In this document: positions 45,527 to 56,829 of the stretch, one piece after another
Position numbering within the stretch: position 1 is the first letter of the stretch
Layout of the letters: the number at the start of each line of letters is the position of its first letter
Notes under the pieces: model-generated
Told to the model about the DNA's origin: nothing
Databases searched by the model: none
Seen by the model: only the letters and a program-made list of their open reading frames with translations
Program-made: the position numbers and the translations under genes
Assembly (NCBI GenBank): GCA_009599575.1
Contig: VWND01000073.1
Coordinates: forward strand, 1,054,001-1,118,000
DNA length: 64,000 nucleotides
Direction: 5' to 3'
Source: Blumeriella jaapii
Lineage: Eukaryota > Ascomycota > Leotiomycetes > Helotiales > Drepanopezizaceae

Positions 45527-47803
45527 GCTTGCGCGTGGGGTCGCGCAAGGTGCGTGGCTCGAGCCTCTCGCCGGCTTGCAGACGTGTTGATCGGGAGGTA
45601 TACGGGTTTCCGATCAGGAATGTTGGGGACGTGGAAATGGAAATGCCAACGACATCAGCTATCGTGCAGTGCAGTGAGGGCATTTGTGCGAAAGGGCGCG
45701 CGACGTTGCTTTTGAAGTCATGGAAGCTTGGCCGTGCGCGCTGGTGCGTGCTGCTTCTACTACTGTGCTGTACAGTGCAGTACGAAACCTTCCACACACA
45801 CATCTGAGCGAGGTACTTGTGTTTCGATATCAATCTCAACAAGCGCTTGGGCTGTCCGTCGACTCCGTGCTGCAAGAACCGAAAAAACAATGGCAGCTGC
45901 CATGATGTGATCTATCGTACATTCCCAAGCCGATGATTCAATCGTCTGACGTGCTGTAGTACAGACTCCGCTGTGACGACGGTAATGAACGACAGTGAAG
46001 ATTCCATTTCTACGCCTAGGATCATATGGAGAAAAAAAGAAAGCTCCATCGTCGCTCGAAAAGCACAACAATGGTGAAGCCATTCGTCGCTCGAAAAGCA
46101 AGACGTTAGTAAAGCCACAATGCTCTCGGATCGCGGATGATTCGTAGCATGTGCTCCTTCGACACGCAACCCTCGATCCAAAGTCTAGGTAGCTAAAACT
46201 GCAAGGTGGAAGAACAAACTCCTCTGCTCTCCCTCTGTTCCCGGTCTCGGGTGCCCGTCGTCTCGCTCTCGGAAGAAGCTCTGTAGCCAACGTCGTTGAT
46301 GCCACACGTGCCCTGCCTGCATGGATCGAAGAAGGATTGTGGCGAGTGTCCAGAAAGACGTGAGGGTCAAACTGGAGCCAGAAGCTCTGGGCGCTTCGTC
46401 CGCGGCTGCTTGACGTGTGGTTCGCAGCAAAGCCAACGAGGGAGCGGGGGCTCACATCACAGCCCATCCCAACACGCATCGCGTGTCTGGAATCCGGAAC
46501 TGTGAAGACCTGTTCCAGAAGGCTTGATCTTGCGAGCCCCGTGTTAGCATCCATGTTCGGGCCCTTCGAAATCGCGGGTTTCGTCTCGAGCTTTTTGCGT
46601 TGGGAAATCTGGGGTTCGGGGGTTTGTTGACTATTAAGCTTTCAAATCTTGAGGGGGGGAGGGCCGGTTCGCATATAACTCGAGTCTGAGTCTACTACTG
46701 TACAGTACCTGCCCTTGTCTTTTCTTCCCCCCAGGTAGAAAGAAACCTCTGTATCTGGTGAGTGCCTGCTCACATGGCAGCGGCTCTCTCTCCGTACATC
46801 GAGAACACATCGTATGCTACAACCTAAGCGAAGAACAATTGCCGCGCTCGGCATCCATCCATCCATCTTGACCTCCTCTGAAACCATCACATACACATAC
46901 CCGCCTACACACCCACCCAGATGCTGTTCTGTTCCGCTCCGTACCGTTCCGTACCGTACCGTACATCGAACCTTACCGCCGAGTTACCAACCATACTACT
47001 GTTCTGCACGTAGAGGGTTGATGATAACCCATTTGCTCACTCACTCACTCACTTACTCAGCCAGCCAGCCACTCAGCCAGCCAGCCAGTACATACATACA
47101 GTCCATACAGTCCATACAGTCCATACAGTCCATACAGTCCATACAGTCCATACAGTCCATACAGTCCATACAATACATACAGTCCATACAATACATACAG
47201 TCCATACAGTCCATACACACAGTATATACATACAGTCCATACAGTCCATACAGAACATACGGTACATACAGGACAGTATACAGTACTTAAGCGATCTAAT
47301 CCCTCTCCCTCTCCCTCTCCCCTCTCCCTCTCCTTCTCCCCATCGAATCTCAAAAGCCGCACTCACGCACTCACGCACTCACGCACTCACGCACGCAAGC
47401 AAGCATGCACGGTACGGGGACGAGACAAGACAAGACGAGACGAGACGAGACGATGGATGGGCGGAGGGGAAGTACGCGAGATGTGTATTGTCGAGACTTA
47501 AATGGGTGTGTAGGTGGGTAGGTGGGTGGGTAGGTTGGTAGGGTACGGGAGGGTAGGAATTCGCGTGTGGACGAGAGGGGAAGATGTGAGTGAATGAATG
47601 ATACCTAAGGGTTGATCCAAAAAAAAAAAAAAAAAAGAACAAAATCCACAACGGTTTGTCTGTTTGAAAGAAAAAAAATGGTATACCCATGGCATGGTTC
47701 GATTTCACGAGCACATTCCCTCACCTCCCAAACTTCGAACCTCACCCCTCACCCCCACCCCCCCTCACGCTTCATACCAACCCCCCACCGCCACCTCTAC
47801 CTC
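45527..47803. other. Intergenic, repeats and one dubious long frame
   Basis: A 264-codon minus frame at 45760-46554 has no domain and irregular composition, so I do not call it a gene. Two imperfect copies of CGTCGCTCGAAAAGCA lie at 46049-46105. A CATACAGTC run (47098-47250) and CTCCCT and ACGCACTC runs (47300-47400) fill the right part. Confidence 0.5.
47098..47250. repeat. 9-bp CATACAGTC satellite-like run
   Basis: More than a dozen head-to-tail units of CATACAGTC with occasional CATACAATA variants. It lies about 550 bp downstream of the acyl-CoA synthetase stop. Confidence 0.92.
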
Positions 47804-48200
47804 TTACTCCTCCCCCCGTTCCCCCCTCGCCCACGCCCTCAGCACATTCTTCTTGACCTTCCCCGTACTCGTCTTCGGCAGCTCGGTCACGACGTCCACC
47901 TCGCGCGGCACCATGAAATTGCTGATGGCGCTCTCGCCCTTGGCCCACGCGATGAGCTGGTCGCCCGTGAGCGTCTGGCCCTCGCGCACCGTGACGAAGG
48001 CCTTGGGCCGCTCGCCCCAGCGCGCGTCGGCCACGGCGACGACGCCCGCCTCGAGGACGAGCGGGTGCTGCACGAGCATGGATTCGAGCGCGACCGAGGA
48101 GATGTTCTCGCCTCCTGGGAGCGAGGGCGTTAGCTGGGGGTGTAGAGTGTATGAAGGACGATTGAGAACGGGAAGAGAGGGAGGGGGGGAAGGGAGACGG

Positions 48201-48279
<79 letters not shown>

Positions 48280-49874
48280 CAAAGCACAGTACCGGAAATG
48301 ATGATATCCTTGGCGCGGTCCAGAATCTGCGCGCTGCCGTCTTCATGCCACACGGCCAGGTCGCCAGAGTGCAGGCCGCCGCCGGCGAACAGCTTCCGCG
48401 TCGCCTCGGCATCATCCAGGTAGCCCTTGGCACAGAGATTCCCAAAGAAGACGATCTCGCCAATCTCCGTGCCGTCCTTCTTGACATCGACGAGGGCGCC
48501 CTCGGCCTGATCCGTCTTGACGATGCGGATCGGCAGGCCCGTGATGGAGCCGTGGCCCTGGCGCGCCATGCGGGCGTACTTCTCCTTCGCGGGCAGCGTC
48601 TCCCACGATGGCATGTGGTAGCCCTTGGTAATGGGGCCGTAGGTCTCCGTCAGGCCGTAGACGTGGACCGGCTGCAGGTTGAGCTTCGCCATCTGCTCGA
48701 AGAGGTGCGCTGTGGGCGGCGAGGCGGCGACCGTGACTCGGACGGGCTGCGGCAGCCGCGTCGCCTCCTTGGCGGCGCAGAGCAGCGTGTTGACCGTCGG
48801 CGCCGCGTTAAAGTGCGTGATCTTCTCCGTCTTGAGCAGGTCCCAGATGAGCGGGTAGTCGATCCTGCGCAGGCAGAAGTGCGTCCCGCGCACGGCGGTG
48901 ATGGACCAGGGAAAGGTCCAGCCCATGGCGTGGAACATGGGGAGGGTCCAGAGATAGCCGCAGCGACCTTCGTGGTAGTTGAGCCCGCTCTCGATGATGT
49001 TGCCCATGGCCGCTAGATAGGCGCCGCGGTGGGTGTAGAGCACCCCCTTGGGCTTTGCGGTCGTCCCACTGGTGAAAGGGATGGCAATCGTATCGTTCTC
49101 ATCGTCTGCTTGCGCTTTCAGCTCGGCCCATCCGAGGCTTCCTTGCTGGGTGTCGTGCTTCAGCCCTTCGAGCACGGCTTCGTCGAAAGGACCGGAAAGC
49201 TCGCCTTCTGTTGCATCGGTGTCGGTGTCGACGATGAACGGGACGTGGGGATTCTGGGCACGAAAAGTCCGATAGCAGGGACACGAATTCCGCGTCGACG
49301 ATGATGCTATCGACCTTGGCGAAGGTCAAGATGTAGGCAATATCCTCCGTCTTCAAGCGATAATTGACCGCCACATTGACCGCTACGTCTCATCAGCGCT
49401 TGTGTGACATTCCACCGACACGGTTCGTGCGCCTCTAAACCGTTCCTCTCATCTTCGTTGCACATGTCCCCGCCTCTCCGTCCGTGAAAAGAGCGAACGA
49501 AACAGCTCCCAAGACTCACCACCAGCCGCCGCAATGCCAAAGATCGCCTCCAAGAAGGCCGGCGTGTTCGGTGCCAGGATGCCCACGCGCCGGAAGCCGT
49601 GCTTCCTCAGAAAATAGGCCAGGCCCCTCGCGCGATCCGCAAACTCGGCGTAGCTCCGCCGCAGCGTCTGGCCGTTGGCCGTGACGTGGAAGATGGCTTG
49701 CGCATCGGGCTCGATGGCGGCGGCGCGGGGGAGGAAGGACGTCGGCGAGAGGGTGTGGATGTGTGGTGGTGGTGGTTGTTGTGCGGGAGGAGGAGGGGGA
49801 GAGGAAGAAGAAGACGAAGAAGAGGGGAGGAAGTGGGAGGCGAGGGACTGGAGGCGCGATTCGGGCCCGGACAT
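47804..49874 (-). pseudogene. AMP-dependent acyl-CoA synthetase/ligase with one frame break
   Basis: Exons 49874-49520, 49382-48293 and 48114-47804 (about 585 residues). ANL-superfamily motifs are present in order: the AMP-binding P-loop-like IPFTSGTTAKPKGV, then HAMGWTFPW and HVYGLTETYGP (A5). LHSGDLAVWHEDGSAQILDR (A7-A8 hinge) and GENISS follow, and the C-terminal PKTSTGKVKKN holds the catalytic Lys. The family activates carboxylic acids as acyl-AMP and then acyl-CoA; the substrate is not evident and no clear PTS1 tripeptide is seen. Both introns (137 and 178 bp) preserve phase; the second contains a long GA/CT run. The frame shifts by one base at 49263-49266, where an AAAA run (TTTT on the coding strand) has one base too many. 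The N-terminus has a Ser/Pro-rich low-complexity stretch. Confidence 0.85.
48202..48272. repeat. (GA)n microsatellite inside an intron
   Basis: An uninterrupted GA run of about 70 bp lies within the second intron (48115-48292) of the acyl-CoA synthetase gene. On the coding strand it is a CT run upstream of the branch point. Confidence 0.95.
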
Positions 49875-50795
49875 CTTTCGAGCCAGCGGTACAGACTCGG
49901 GATATCGTACTTGACGGGCCTCTAGCCAGCCTTCTTGTGTTCGGTCGTTGTACCAATCACCTAATCTCGAGATTTGAACGGAGAGGGAGAAAAGCAAAGG
50001 ACAATCAATGTGAGTGAAAAAAAAAGAAGATAAAAAAGGGCGAGGTCGATCTCGTTATATTCGAAGCTTGAATCGACGAGATGATCATCCGTCGTCGAGC
50101 TGCGTGGTCTCTCGCTCGAGCGGAGTGTGGGGGTACTACGGGCCTACGGACCGGTCCAGCCGACTCGGCATAGAAACCATCTTACACTGACAACACAGAA
50201 CAAACCACCAGACTGCATTTCTAGTCCCTTACACAGTAGTACCTCCCATTCAAGTCGAGTCAAGTTCAGGTTTCATCAGCAAGAAGCAGAACAAACCAAC
50301 GCCTTCGATGCACAGCCGAAGAAAAGAAAACACACACACACACACACACTCACTCCATCCAGAATCCCGACTCAGCTCAGAAACGGCACTCTAGTCAGTC
50401 TTGTGGGTTTCGTTCTTGGTTTGCATTTCCCTAAGGTAGTGACCGAGCGACGATGAAGGCGGCATGCCAAAATGCAGATGCTGAGTGAAAAGCTGATACA
50501 CATTTCAGAAAAGCCCAATCACATCCATCCCCACCGGCGGCCTTCCCCTCGCAGCAGAGTAAAACCGTGGGTCCCAAACGTCACACTAGTAAGTGAGTTT
50601 GGGGTGTTGGAGAGTACCAGCCCTGGGATTCTTCCCCCGCCCAAGAAAGAAAGGTCGGGAGTCGAACAAGGCGTTGAAAGTGGTTTTTTGTGTTATGCGC
50701 AAAGTGAAAAGCATCATCGGAGACATCCCGAACCAAGCCCAGCCCCCCAGCCCCCCATACGCAGACCGAATTCGTCAACTTCGGAAAGAGCATGT
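49875..50795. other. Intergenic
   Basis: 5' flank of the acyl-CoA synthetase gene (a CT-rich leader near 49980) and 3' flank of the ribosomal protein gene. A CA run lies at 50331-50348. No gene seen. Confidence 0.6.
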
Positions 50796-51801
50796 CTAGT
50801 AGCCGTACTCAGCCAACTGCGTCTTGGTCTTCTCGTCAACCTTGGCACTCTTTTGAGCATCCGACAACTGTCTGCGGGCGACCTTCTTGCGTTGGTAGTA
50901 TGCAGCTCCCTTGACCTTTCTTCTCTCCTCGAGTCTGCGGCACCGTTAGTCTTGCCCATCTTCCACCCGAACGATCCCATCCCCGTGTGAACTGACCTGG
51001 CGACAACATCTTGGTACTTCCAGCCGACCTCGTGGCTCAATCTGCCGACGGTGCAGTACTTGCGGCCAGGCTTCAGTCTCAGCACTCGCAGGGCTTGGGG
51101 CACCACGACGCGCTTGACCTTGTCGTATGGAGGTGGGACACCCTCGAACACCTTGAGTCTCTCCATCGCTGCGGCACCACGGGCGGTCTTGTGGGGAATC
51201 ATGCCACGGACGGTCTTGTAGAAGATTCTGGAGGGAGCACGGAAGTGGAAAGGACCTGTGGTTGGGTTAGGAAAATCGCCAATTGCGCGGAAGGCCGTAG
51301 GGTCGCAGAGGTGGGCCCTGTGTACGTACCTCCTCGGGTTGGGTTGTATCTGGTCATCTTTCTGAGGTAGGCATGGTACTTCACTGCAGAGCAAACCCAG
51401 TCAGCCCACGTCCCTGTCACGTCCGCGAAATGCCAGATGCGCCTCCTCCCCATCTAATCCCCCCCCCCTCCCCCAGATCATGTTCTGCGCCAGGACCGGT
51501 GGAGAACGTACGCTTCGCACGGAAAAATTCTCCGGAGATGTTCAGAGCCTCGCAACGCACAACCACGATCTTCTGGCCGTTGAGCAGCTGCTTCGCCACG
51601 GTGCTGGCCAGACGACCAAGGAGGTGACCCTTGCCATCAACGGTGATCTGTAGACGCCGCCATTAGCCCTCCCGTCCAAGTGACACTTGCTTGCTTCGCG
51701 ATCCGCCTCCTCTGCCGAACGGTATTGACGTCGCGTCGTTTCGGGCATCTGAGCTGCTACGGGCGCGGGAGGAGACTCACGACGTTCTCGAAGCTCGACA
51801 T
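50796..51801 (-). CDS. RPL16: 60S ribosomal protein uL13 (L16)
   Basis: Five exons: 51801-51781, 51647-51512, 51383-51330, 51255-50997 and 50934-50796. They make 202 codons, the usual length of fungal L16/uL13. The protein starts MSSFENV and has [20 protein letters not shown], the highly conserved uL13 start. [15 protein letters not shown], then [29 protein letters not shown] and the [19 protein letters not shown] segment follow. It is a structural protein of the large subunit. Introns are 133, 128, 74 and 62 bp; the first follows codon 7, and early introns are common in fungal ribosomal protein genes. All phases agree, and the frame is intact, unlike some neighbours. Confidence 0.97.
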
Positions 51802-53809
51802 CTTTCACGGGGATGCGTGGGCAAATGTCGAAGCGGGTTGGTCGGGATCCTCTACCGTCGTGATGGTGGAGGAGTTGTCGTTGGGATCGTTGGGTGAGGT
51901 CGTTTCACGAAATCCGCTTCTTTCCAAAGTCCGCGAGCCAGGTGCGCTGCAGCAGGCCGCGCTAGTGATAGGCGAGCTCGTGACCTGGGGGAGGCGGGCT
52001 AGGGCTCACAACCCTATTTTGCGCCAAGGCCAGAATGGAAGGTCGAAAAGAAGGGTTTGATGTTGATGTTTTTTGGAGATTTATGTGAGCACCAAGCACC
52101 ATTTTTTGTACCCTTCAAAAAGAAGAGGAAAAAGAGCTTTTTTTCTTCCCCCCCCCAAAAAAGAAGGGAAAGACAAGGAAAAGACAAGGGGGAAAAAACA
52201 GTATACATACACCACGACTCCAATCTCACGCTTGCAACACCTCAACTGCATTCACACAAAACCGTCTCTCCGCCATCCACTTCTTCTCGCACATCAAATC
52301 AGATCCCCTTTTTGGTGTCCATCCTTGCCCCAGCCCGCCAGCCCTCACGTGAGTCCGGACGTGCCCGCAAGAATTGGCTCCCGACTCCTTTCTCTTATTG
52401 TACTGTGCTGTACTGTACTGTACCGTGTAGATACACATGTACTATACACATGTCCTCCTCCAAAAAACACCATCGTTGGGATCTCAATCCATCCATCCAT
52501 CCATCCATCCATCCATCCTCTCACCCACCTTCACCCTCACCCATCCACTACCCAAGCCCCATCCAACAGCCATCTATCCACGCCAATTCTAGACGAACCC
52601 CCAAGCGGACAGGAAGCTTCCCTCGACAAAAACCAACACAACAGCCCTCCCTCCCCCCTCCTCGGGCCGTTGAAGTAGATGTAGCCCGTCCGTCAGTCGG
52701 CAAACGTCTTTCTTCCTCCCTCCTCCTCGGCCCCCTGTCCAGCATTTTTTCAAATAAACCCAAGGATCTCTCGAGCCTTCTCTCGAGCCTTCTCTCAAGC
52801 CTTCTCTCAAGCCTTTTCTCAAGCCTACTTTCAAGCCTTCTTCTCTCTCTCTCCTTCTCTCTCTCCTTCTCTCTCCCCTTCTCTCAAGCCTTCTCTCTCT
52901 CACATCCTCTCTCACCTCCTCTCTCTCCTCCCCTATCTCTCCCCTCTCCCTCTCCTCCTCCTCCCCTCTCTCTCCCCCCCTCTCTCTCCTCCTCTCTCTC
53001 CTCCTTTCTCTCTCCTCTCTCTCTCCTCCTCCTCCTCACTCTCTCCTCCTCTCTCTCTCTCTCTCTCCTCCTTCTCTCTCCTCCTTCTCACTCCTCCTCT
53101 CAAGCCTACATACATACCTACCTACCTACATACATACCTACCTACATACCTACATACAGTACATACAACACAGTACAATACAACACAACACAACACAGTA
53201 GCTCCCCTCGCTCAACCACCACCTGCACGGCGTTGTGAACGCCCCCCCTCCCCTCCCCCCTCCCCCCAAGCCACCACCCAAGCCACCCACCGTTCAAGCC
53301 ACCACCCACCGTTCAAGCTAGGTAGGTATGCAAAGATCCCCAATTACCTACCTACCTACCTCAGTACAGTACCTACCTACCTAGCATCGGGATTGCACAC
53401 TTCCCCGTCTGTCTCACTCTCTCACTCTCTCACTCACTCACTCCAAGTCAGGAGAGGGGAGTCCAAGAGAAAAAGAAAAAAAAAAAGAAAAACAAAGAAG
53501 AAGAAAAAAAAGAGAAAAAAACAAAGAAGAAAAAAAAAAGAGAAAAAAAAAGAGAAAAAAAAAAAAAAGAGAGAGAAAAAAAAAAACCCCAACACACATC
53601 GATCTGTCTGTCTCTGTAGGTATGGGAGTGGTAATTCCAAGTCCCGTGCGAGAAATTAACCAGCCTGTCTGTATTGGAATGTGATTTGGTCCTTCCCCAG
53701 CCCAGCAGCCATTTCGACTGTGTGGTAGCGTACATCAGCAATCCAATCCAAGCCCCTTCCCGACAGCCATTCTCGTCCCCGCTCCAACGGCGACGCCCAT
53801 CCGCAGCGC
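51802..53809. other. Low-complexity intergenic region
   Basis: CATC run (52484-52517), a pyrimidine (CTCTCC-type) tract about 340 bp long (52768-53105), CTAC/CATA runs (53105-53160, 53345-53385) and an A-rich tract (53462-53587). Long open frames here (for example 52057-53238, plus) are low-complexity artefacts. Confidence 0.7.
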
Positions 53810-55030
53810 CTACGACTCCGACACCCCCATCTTGGCATCGAGCCCGTTCAACACGCCCTGCGTCTCCCGTACCAGCGCCCGCCGCTTGTCGCGCGCCTCC
53901 TCGTTGCCCTCCGTCTCGACGGCGTCCAGCTTCAGCAGCACCTCGTTCATGATGGTCTCGCTCAGCTTCTTGTGCTCAAAGTCCTTCTTCTTCGGCTCCG
54001 CGGGCGGGTGCATCGTGAACTGGACGCACAGCGGCAGGATCTTGGTGTGGAAGTGGCTGCTGATCGTCTCCAACTTCTCCATGGCCGTCTTGGGGGTGGA
54101 GGCCGCGGCGGCGGGGGACGCCGTGCGCGAGGCCTCGGCAGGCGGGGGCGAGAAGTGGGGCAGGGCGTCGCTGCTGGTTTTCTTCCTGTTGCCGCCTTTC
54201 TTCTTGGACGACTTGCGGTTGCGCTTTTTCCCGAAGAAGCCGCCGCCGCCGCCGCTCTCCTGCGCGCTCGAGGCGCCCTCCTCGCCCGAGTCGTCGCTGG
54301 CGGCGGCGCCCTCGCCGACCACGCACAGCACCTCGCTGTTGTTCTTCAGGCTGTAGTCGCGGCAGGGCTTGTAGTCGTCCTTCAGCTGGCGGCCCTTGTA
54401 GAGCAGCTTGATGCCGCGAGCGCTGGGCAGGTCCATGACGGCGGCGGCGCGCTCCTTCACGTCGCGGACCTGGAGCTTGCCATCCCCGATGGCGTAGGGC
54501 GGGAACTTGACGGGGTAGGTGATGCCCTTGTTCTTGATCAGCAGCACGTCGTCCTCGGGCGCCATGGAGGGCATGGCCGGGCGGGTGGTGTGCGGGTCGT
54601 AGGTCCGGCCGGGCTGGGCGAGGTCCTCGGAGGTGATGTAGGAGAAGTCATCGTCGGTCACGTTGGGCGGGTGAATGCGACTGCCGAAGGGCGAGAAGCG
54701 TGCGTTCGAACCGCCGAAGAACGAACGACCCCAGCCGCTCATCGAGACGGCAAGGACGGTGGTGGTGGTGGTGGTGAGGAGGAGGAGGAGGAGCTGGGCC
54801 GGCGGCGACACACCGACGCGATCGAGATGCGTGACACGGGCGGCGGCCGCGATGGCGCTCTGGGTGCTGGGAGGCAGCGATGCGAAGGCCGTGTGGAGAT
54901 GTGCCAGCGAGGTCGAGAGATAGCTTTGCAGCGCGTCAGGGAGTCGGTGGATCAGTGATGACAGCAGGGTGGTGGTGGCAGAAGCCACTTCGTGTTGGGT
55001 CGCCACCTTTCTGTCTCCGTGCCTTGCGGG
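53810..55030 (-). CDS. BAG-domain Hsp70 nucleotide-exchange factor (Snl1/BAG1-like), 5' end unresolved
   Basis: The 310-codon frame from ATG 54742 to the stop at 53810 holds a ubiquitin-like segment ([20 protein letters not shown] ... [14 protein letters not shown]). A Gly/Lys-rich linker with a basic [16 protein letters not shown] patch follows, then a C-terminal BAG domain (about residues 215-300). The frame stays open upstream with coding-like sequence. It includes [20 protein letters not shown] and a hydrophobic run ([18 protein letters not shown]) just before the internal Met. So the real protein probably starts further upstream, with a membrane anchor as in Snl1, via an exon I could not place (no ATG in this frame to 55258). 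BAG domains bind the Hsp70 ATPase domain and promote ADP release. Location at the ER or nuclear membrane is inferred from Snl1. Confidence 0.85.
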   Translation of the reverse strand, partial: PARHGDRKVATQHEVASATTTLLSSLIHRLPDALQSYLSTSLAHLHTAFASLPPSTQSAIAAAARVTHLDRVGVSPPAQLLLLLLTTTTTTVLAVSMSGWGRSFFGGSNARFSPFGSRIHPPNVTDDDFSYITSEDLAQPGRTYDPHTTRPAMPSMAPEDDVLLIKNKGITYPVKFPPYAIGDGKLQVRDVKERAAAVMDLPSARGIKLLYKGRQLKDDYKPCRDYSLKNNSEVLCVVGEGAAASDDSGEEGASSAQESGGGGGFFGKKRNRKSSKKKGGNRKKTSSDALPHFSPPPAEASRTASPAAAASTPKTAMEKLETISSHFHTKILPLCVQFTMHPPAEPKKKDFEHKKLSETIMNEVLLKLDAVETEGNEEARDKRRALVRETQGVLNGLDAKMGVSES

Positions 55031-55039
55031 AAGGACTTG

Positions 55040-55895
55040 CTCTGGCCGTAATCGTGGGTGGTGGGAGAGGGTTTGTTGTTCGAATGGATGGGTGTTGGAG
55101 GAGGAGTGGTGGAGATGGAGATGGAGATGGTGGTGGTGGTGGAGATGGTGGTGATGGTGGAGGTAAGGGAGGGATAGAGGTGCTGGCTGGACAAGCAAGC
55201 GAGGTTTTGGGTTGTACAGTACAGTAGATACGAGTAAGGGACAGGACCGATACAGCACCGTACGCGTACGAAAAAGTCAGTAGTACAGTACAGGATGTAG
55301 TGATTCAAAGACGATGTGATGGTAGATACCTGCATTGCATTGCAGGACAGGACAGATACATCCAGTATCTGTGGCATTGGCCCCCAGCTCGATCATGGGG
55401 AGTTCACGTTCGGGCAATCTGCTATCAATGCATGCCACGTGATCTCCATCACTGAAGCTGCCCATGAGCGTCAGGCTCCGGGACCCCATGGGCGAATGGG
55501 TGAATGGGTGAATGGGTGAATGGAAAGAATTTACCTACTGACAGTACATCTTCTCTTCTGCTGATCTACCATCTGCTATCCGCTCTCTGACCCTGCGACT
55601 CCACTACTTACTTTGATTAATTACTCCAGCTTTTGACGTGAGCACCCGCTCCAGACGGACCCACCGGCACCCAATCATTATCCCCGAGAATTCGCCATCC
55701 TCTTTTGCCCCTCCCTCGCTCTCCTCAACTCGAACTCCGAACAACGTCGGTGCAAAACAAAAACACAACCACAACCCACACGACCATCACCTCCATCTAC
55801 AAAACCAAACCAAAAACCAATCCCAATCCCAAACGTTGCCCATCATTTCGTTCCTCCGCCGCTTCTTCCAGACATCTTCTGTCGCCCCCGCCACC
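55040..55895. other. Divergent intergenic region, includes short tandem GGGTGAAT units
   Basis: This contains the unresolved 5' end of the BAG gene (minus) and the C-rich leader of the glutaredoxin gene (plus). GGGTGAAT is repeated four times at 55495-55523 and TACAGTA units lie at 55213-55228 and 55281-55292. Confidence 0.5.
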
Positions 55896-56535
55896 ATGTC
55901 CGCCGCAAAGACCAAGGCACAGCAGATCATCGACGAGAATGCCGTCGGTACGTTTTGTCTCTTTCTCTTTTTCTCTCTCTCCATGTCTATATCTCTTTCT
56001 CTCTTTCTCTCTCTCCTCCCCTCTCTCCCCTTATCTTTGCCTATTCCTCCCTCCCTCTCTTCCCGAAAGCACAAAGCGCGAGCATGTGGAAAGACAAAGA
56101 CAGAACAGACGAAAACGATAGAAAAGAGAGGCCTAACAACCAGGATGCACACGCACAGCCGTCTTCAGCAAGTCCTACTGCCCCTACTGCAAGGCGACCA
56201 AGACGCTCCTGACCGAGCAAGGCGCCAAGTTCTTCGCCATCGAGTTGGACCAGGTTGGTACGTGAATCCCCCTCTCTCCCCCAGTCTCCACCAAGTACCA
56301 TCGACCTGCACCCACACATGCAAATCCACAGCAGAAAGCACAGCAGCTAACAAGCGCCCCCCCTCTCCCCAAAACAGACGACGGCTCCGCCATCCAAGCT
56401 GCTCTCAAGGAGATCAATGGCCAAACCTCCGTCCCCAACATCTACATCAAGCAGAAGCACATCGGCGGTAACTCGGACCTGCAGGCGCTGAAGGCCGAGC
56501 TGCCCGCGCTGCTGAAGGAGGCCGAGGCTTTGTGA
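55896..56535 (+). CDS. Dithiol glutaredoxin (CPYC type)
   Basis: Three exons (55896-55947, 56159-56257, 56378-56535) give 102 residues, the size of a single-domain class I glutaredoxin. Introns start GTACGT and end CACAG and AACAG; phases agree. The active site is SKSYCPYCKATK (Cys25 and Cys28). TSVP carries the cis-Pro loop, and IGGNSDL binds the glutathione C-terminus. It reduces disulfides and glutathionylated proteins using glutathione. The ATG at 55896 has a strong CCACC context. The frame stays open upstream with an Arg/Phe-rich segment (ISFLRRFFQTSSVAPAT) resembling a mitochondrial presequence but lacking an in-frame ATG. The cytosolic form is therefore chosen. Confidence 0.95.
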
Positions 56536-56829
56536 CTAGCCGGCGACCACGGCGAGGGGAGAGCGAAGCTGTGAGTGAGAGAGAGGCGGGGGGAGATGAG
56601 GGCTTGAGGGTACAATGCGATTTGGGGGGAGAGAGGGAGAGGGGGAAGAGAGATACCTACCTAGAGGATGAAGCAGAAGTGGACGAACGCATACACTGTT
56701 GCTTTTGCTCTTCTTCCTTTCTAATGCCTGACTGGGCTCGCTTATGAAGCCGTGACGTGAGGTGATGTGCGGTGGCTACATGTGTCGTGATACCTCTCTC
56801 TGTCTGTCCATCTCTCTGGGCTTGACATC

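Noticed and set aside
45760..46554. 264-codon minus-strand frame
   Set aside because: Long but without any domain, transmembrane pattern or conserved-looking block; kept as doubtful and not called.
47098..47250. CRISPR-like regular repeats
   Set aside because: Nine-base units without spacers, in a eukaryotic genome; simple satellite.
52057..53238. 393-codon plus-strand frame
   Set aside because: Almost wholly translation of CATC and CTCTCC runs; no start context, splice pattern or domain.
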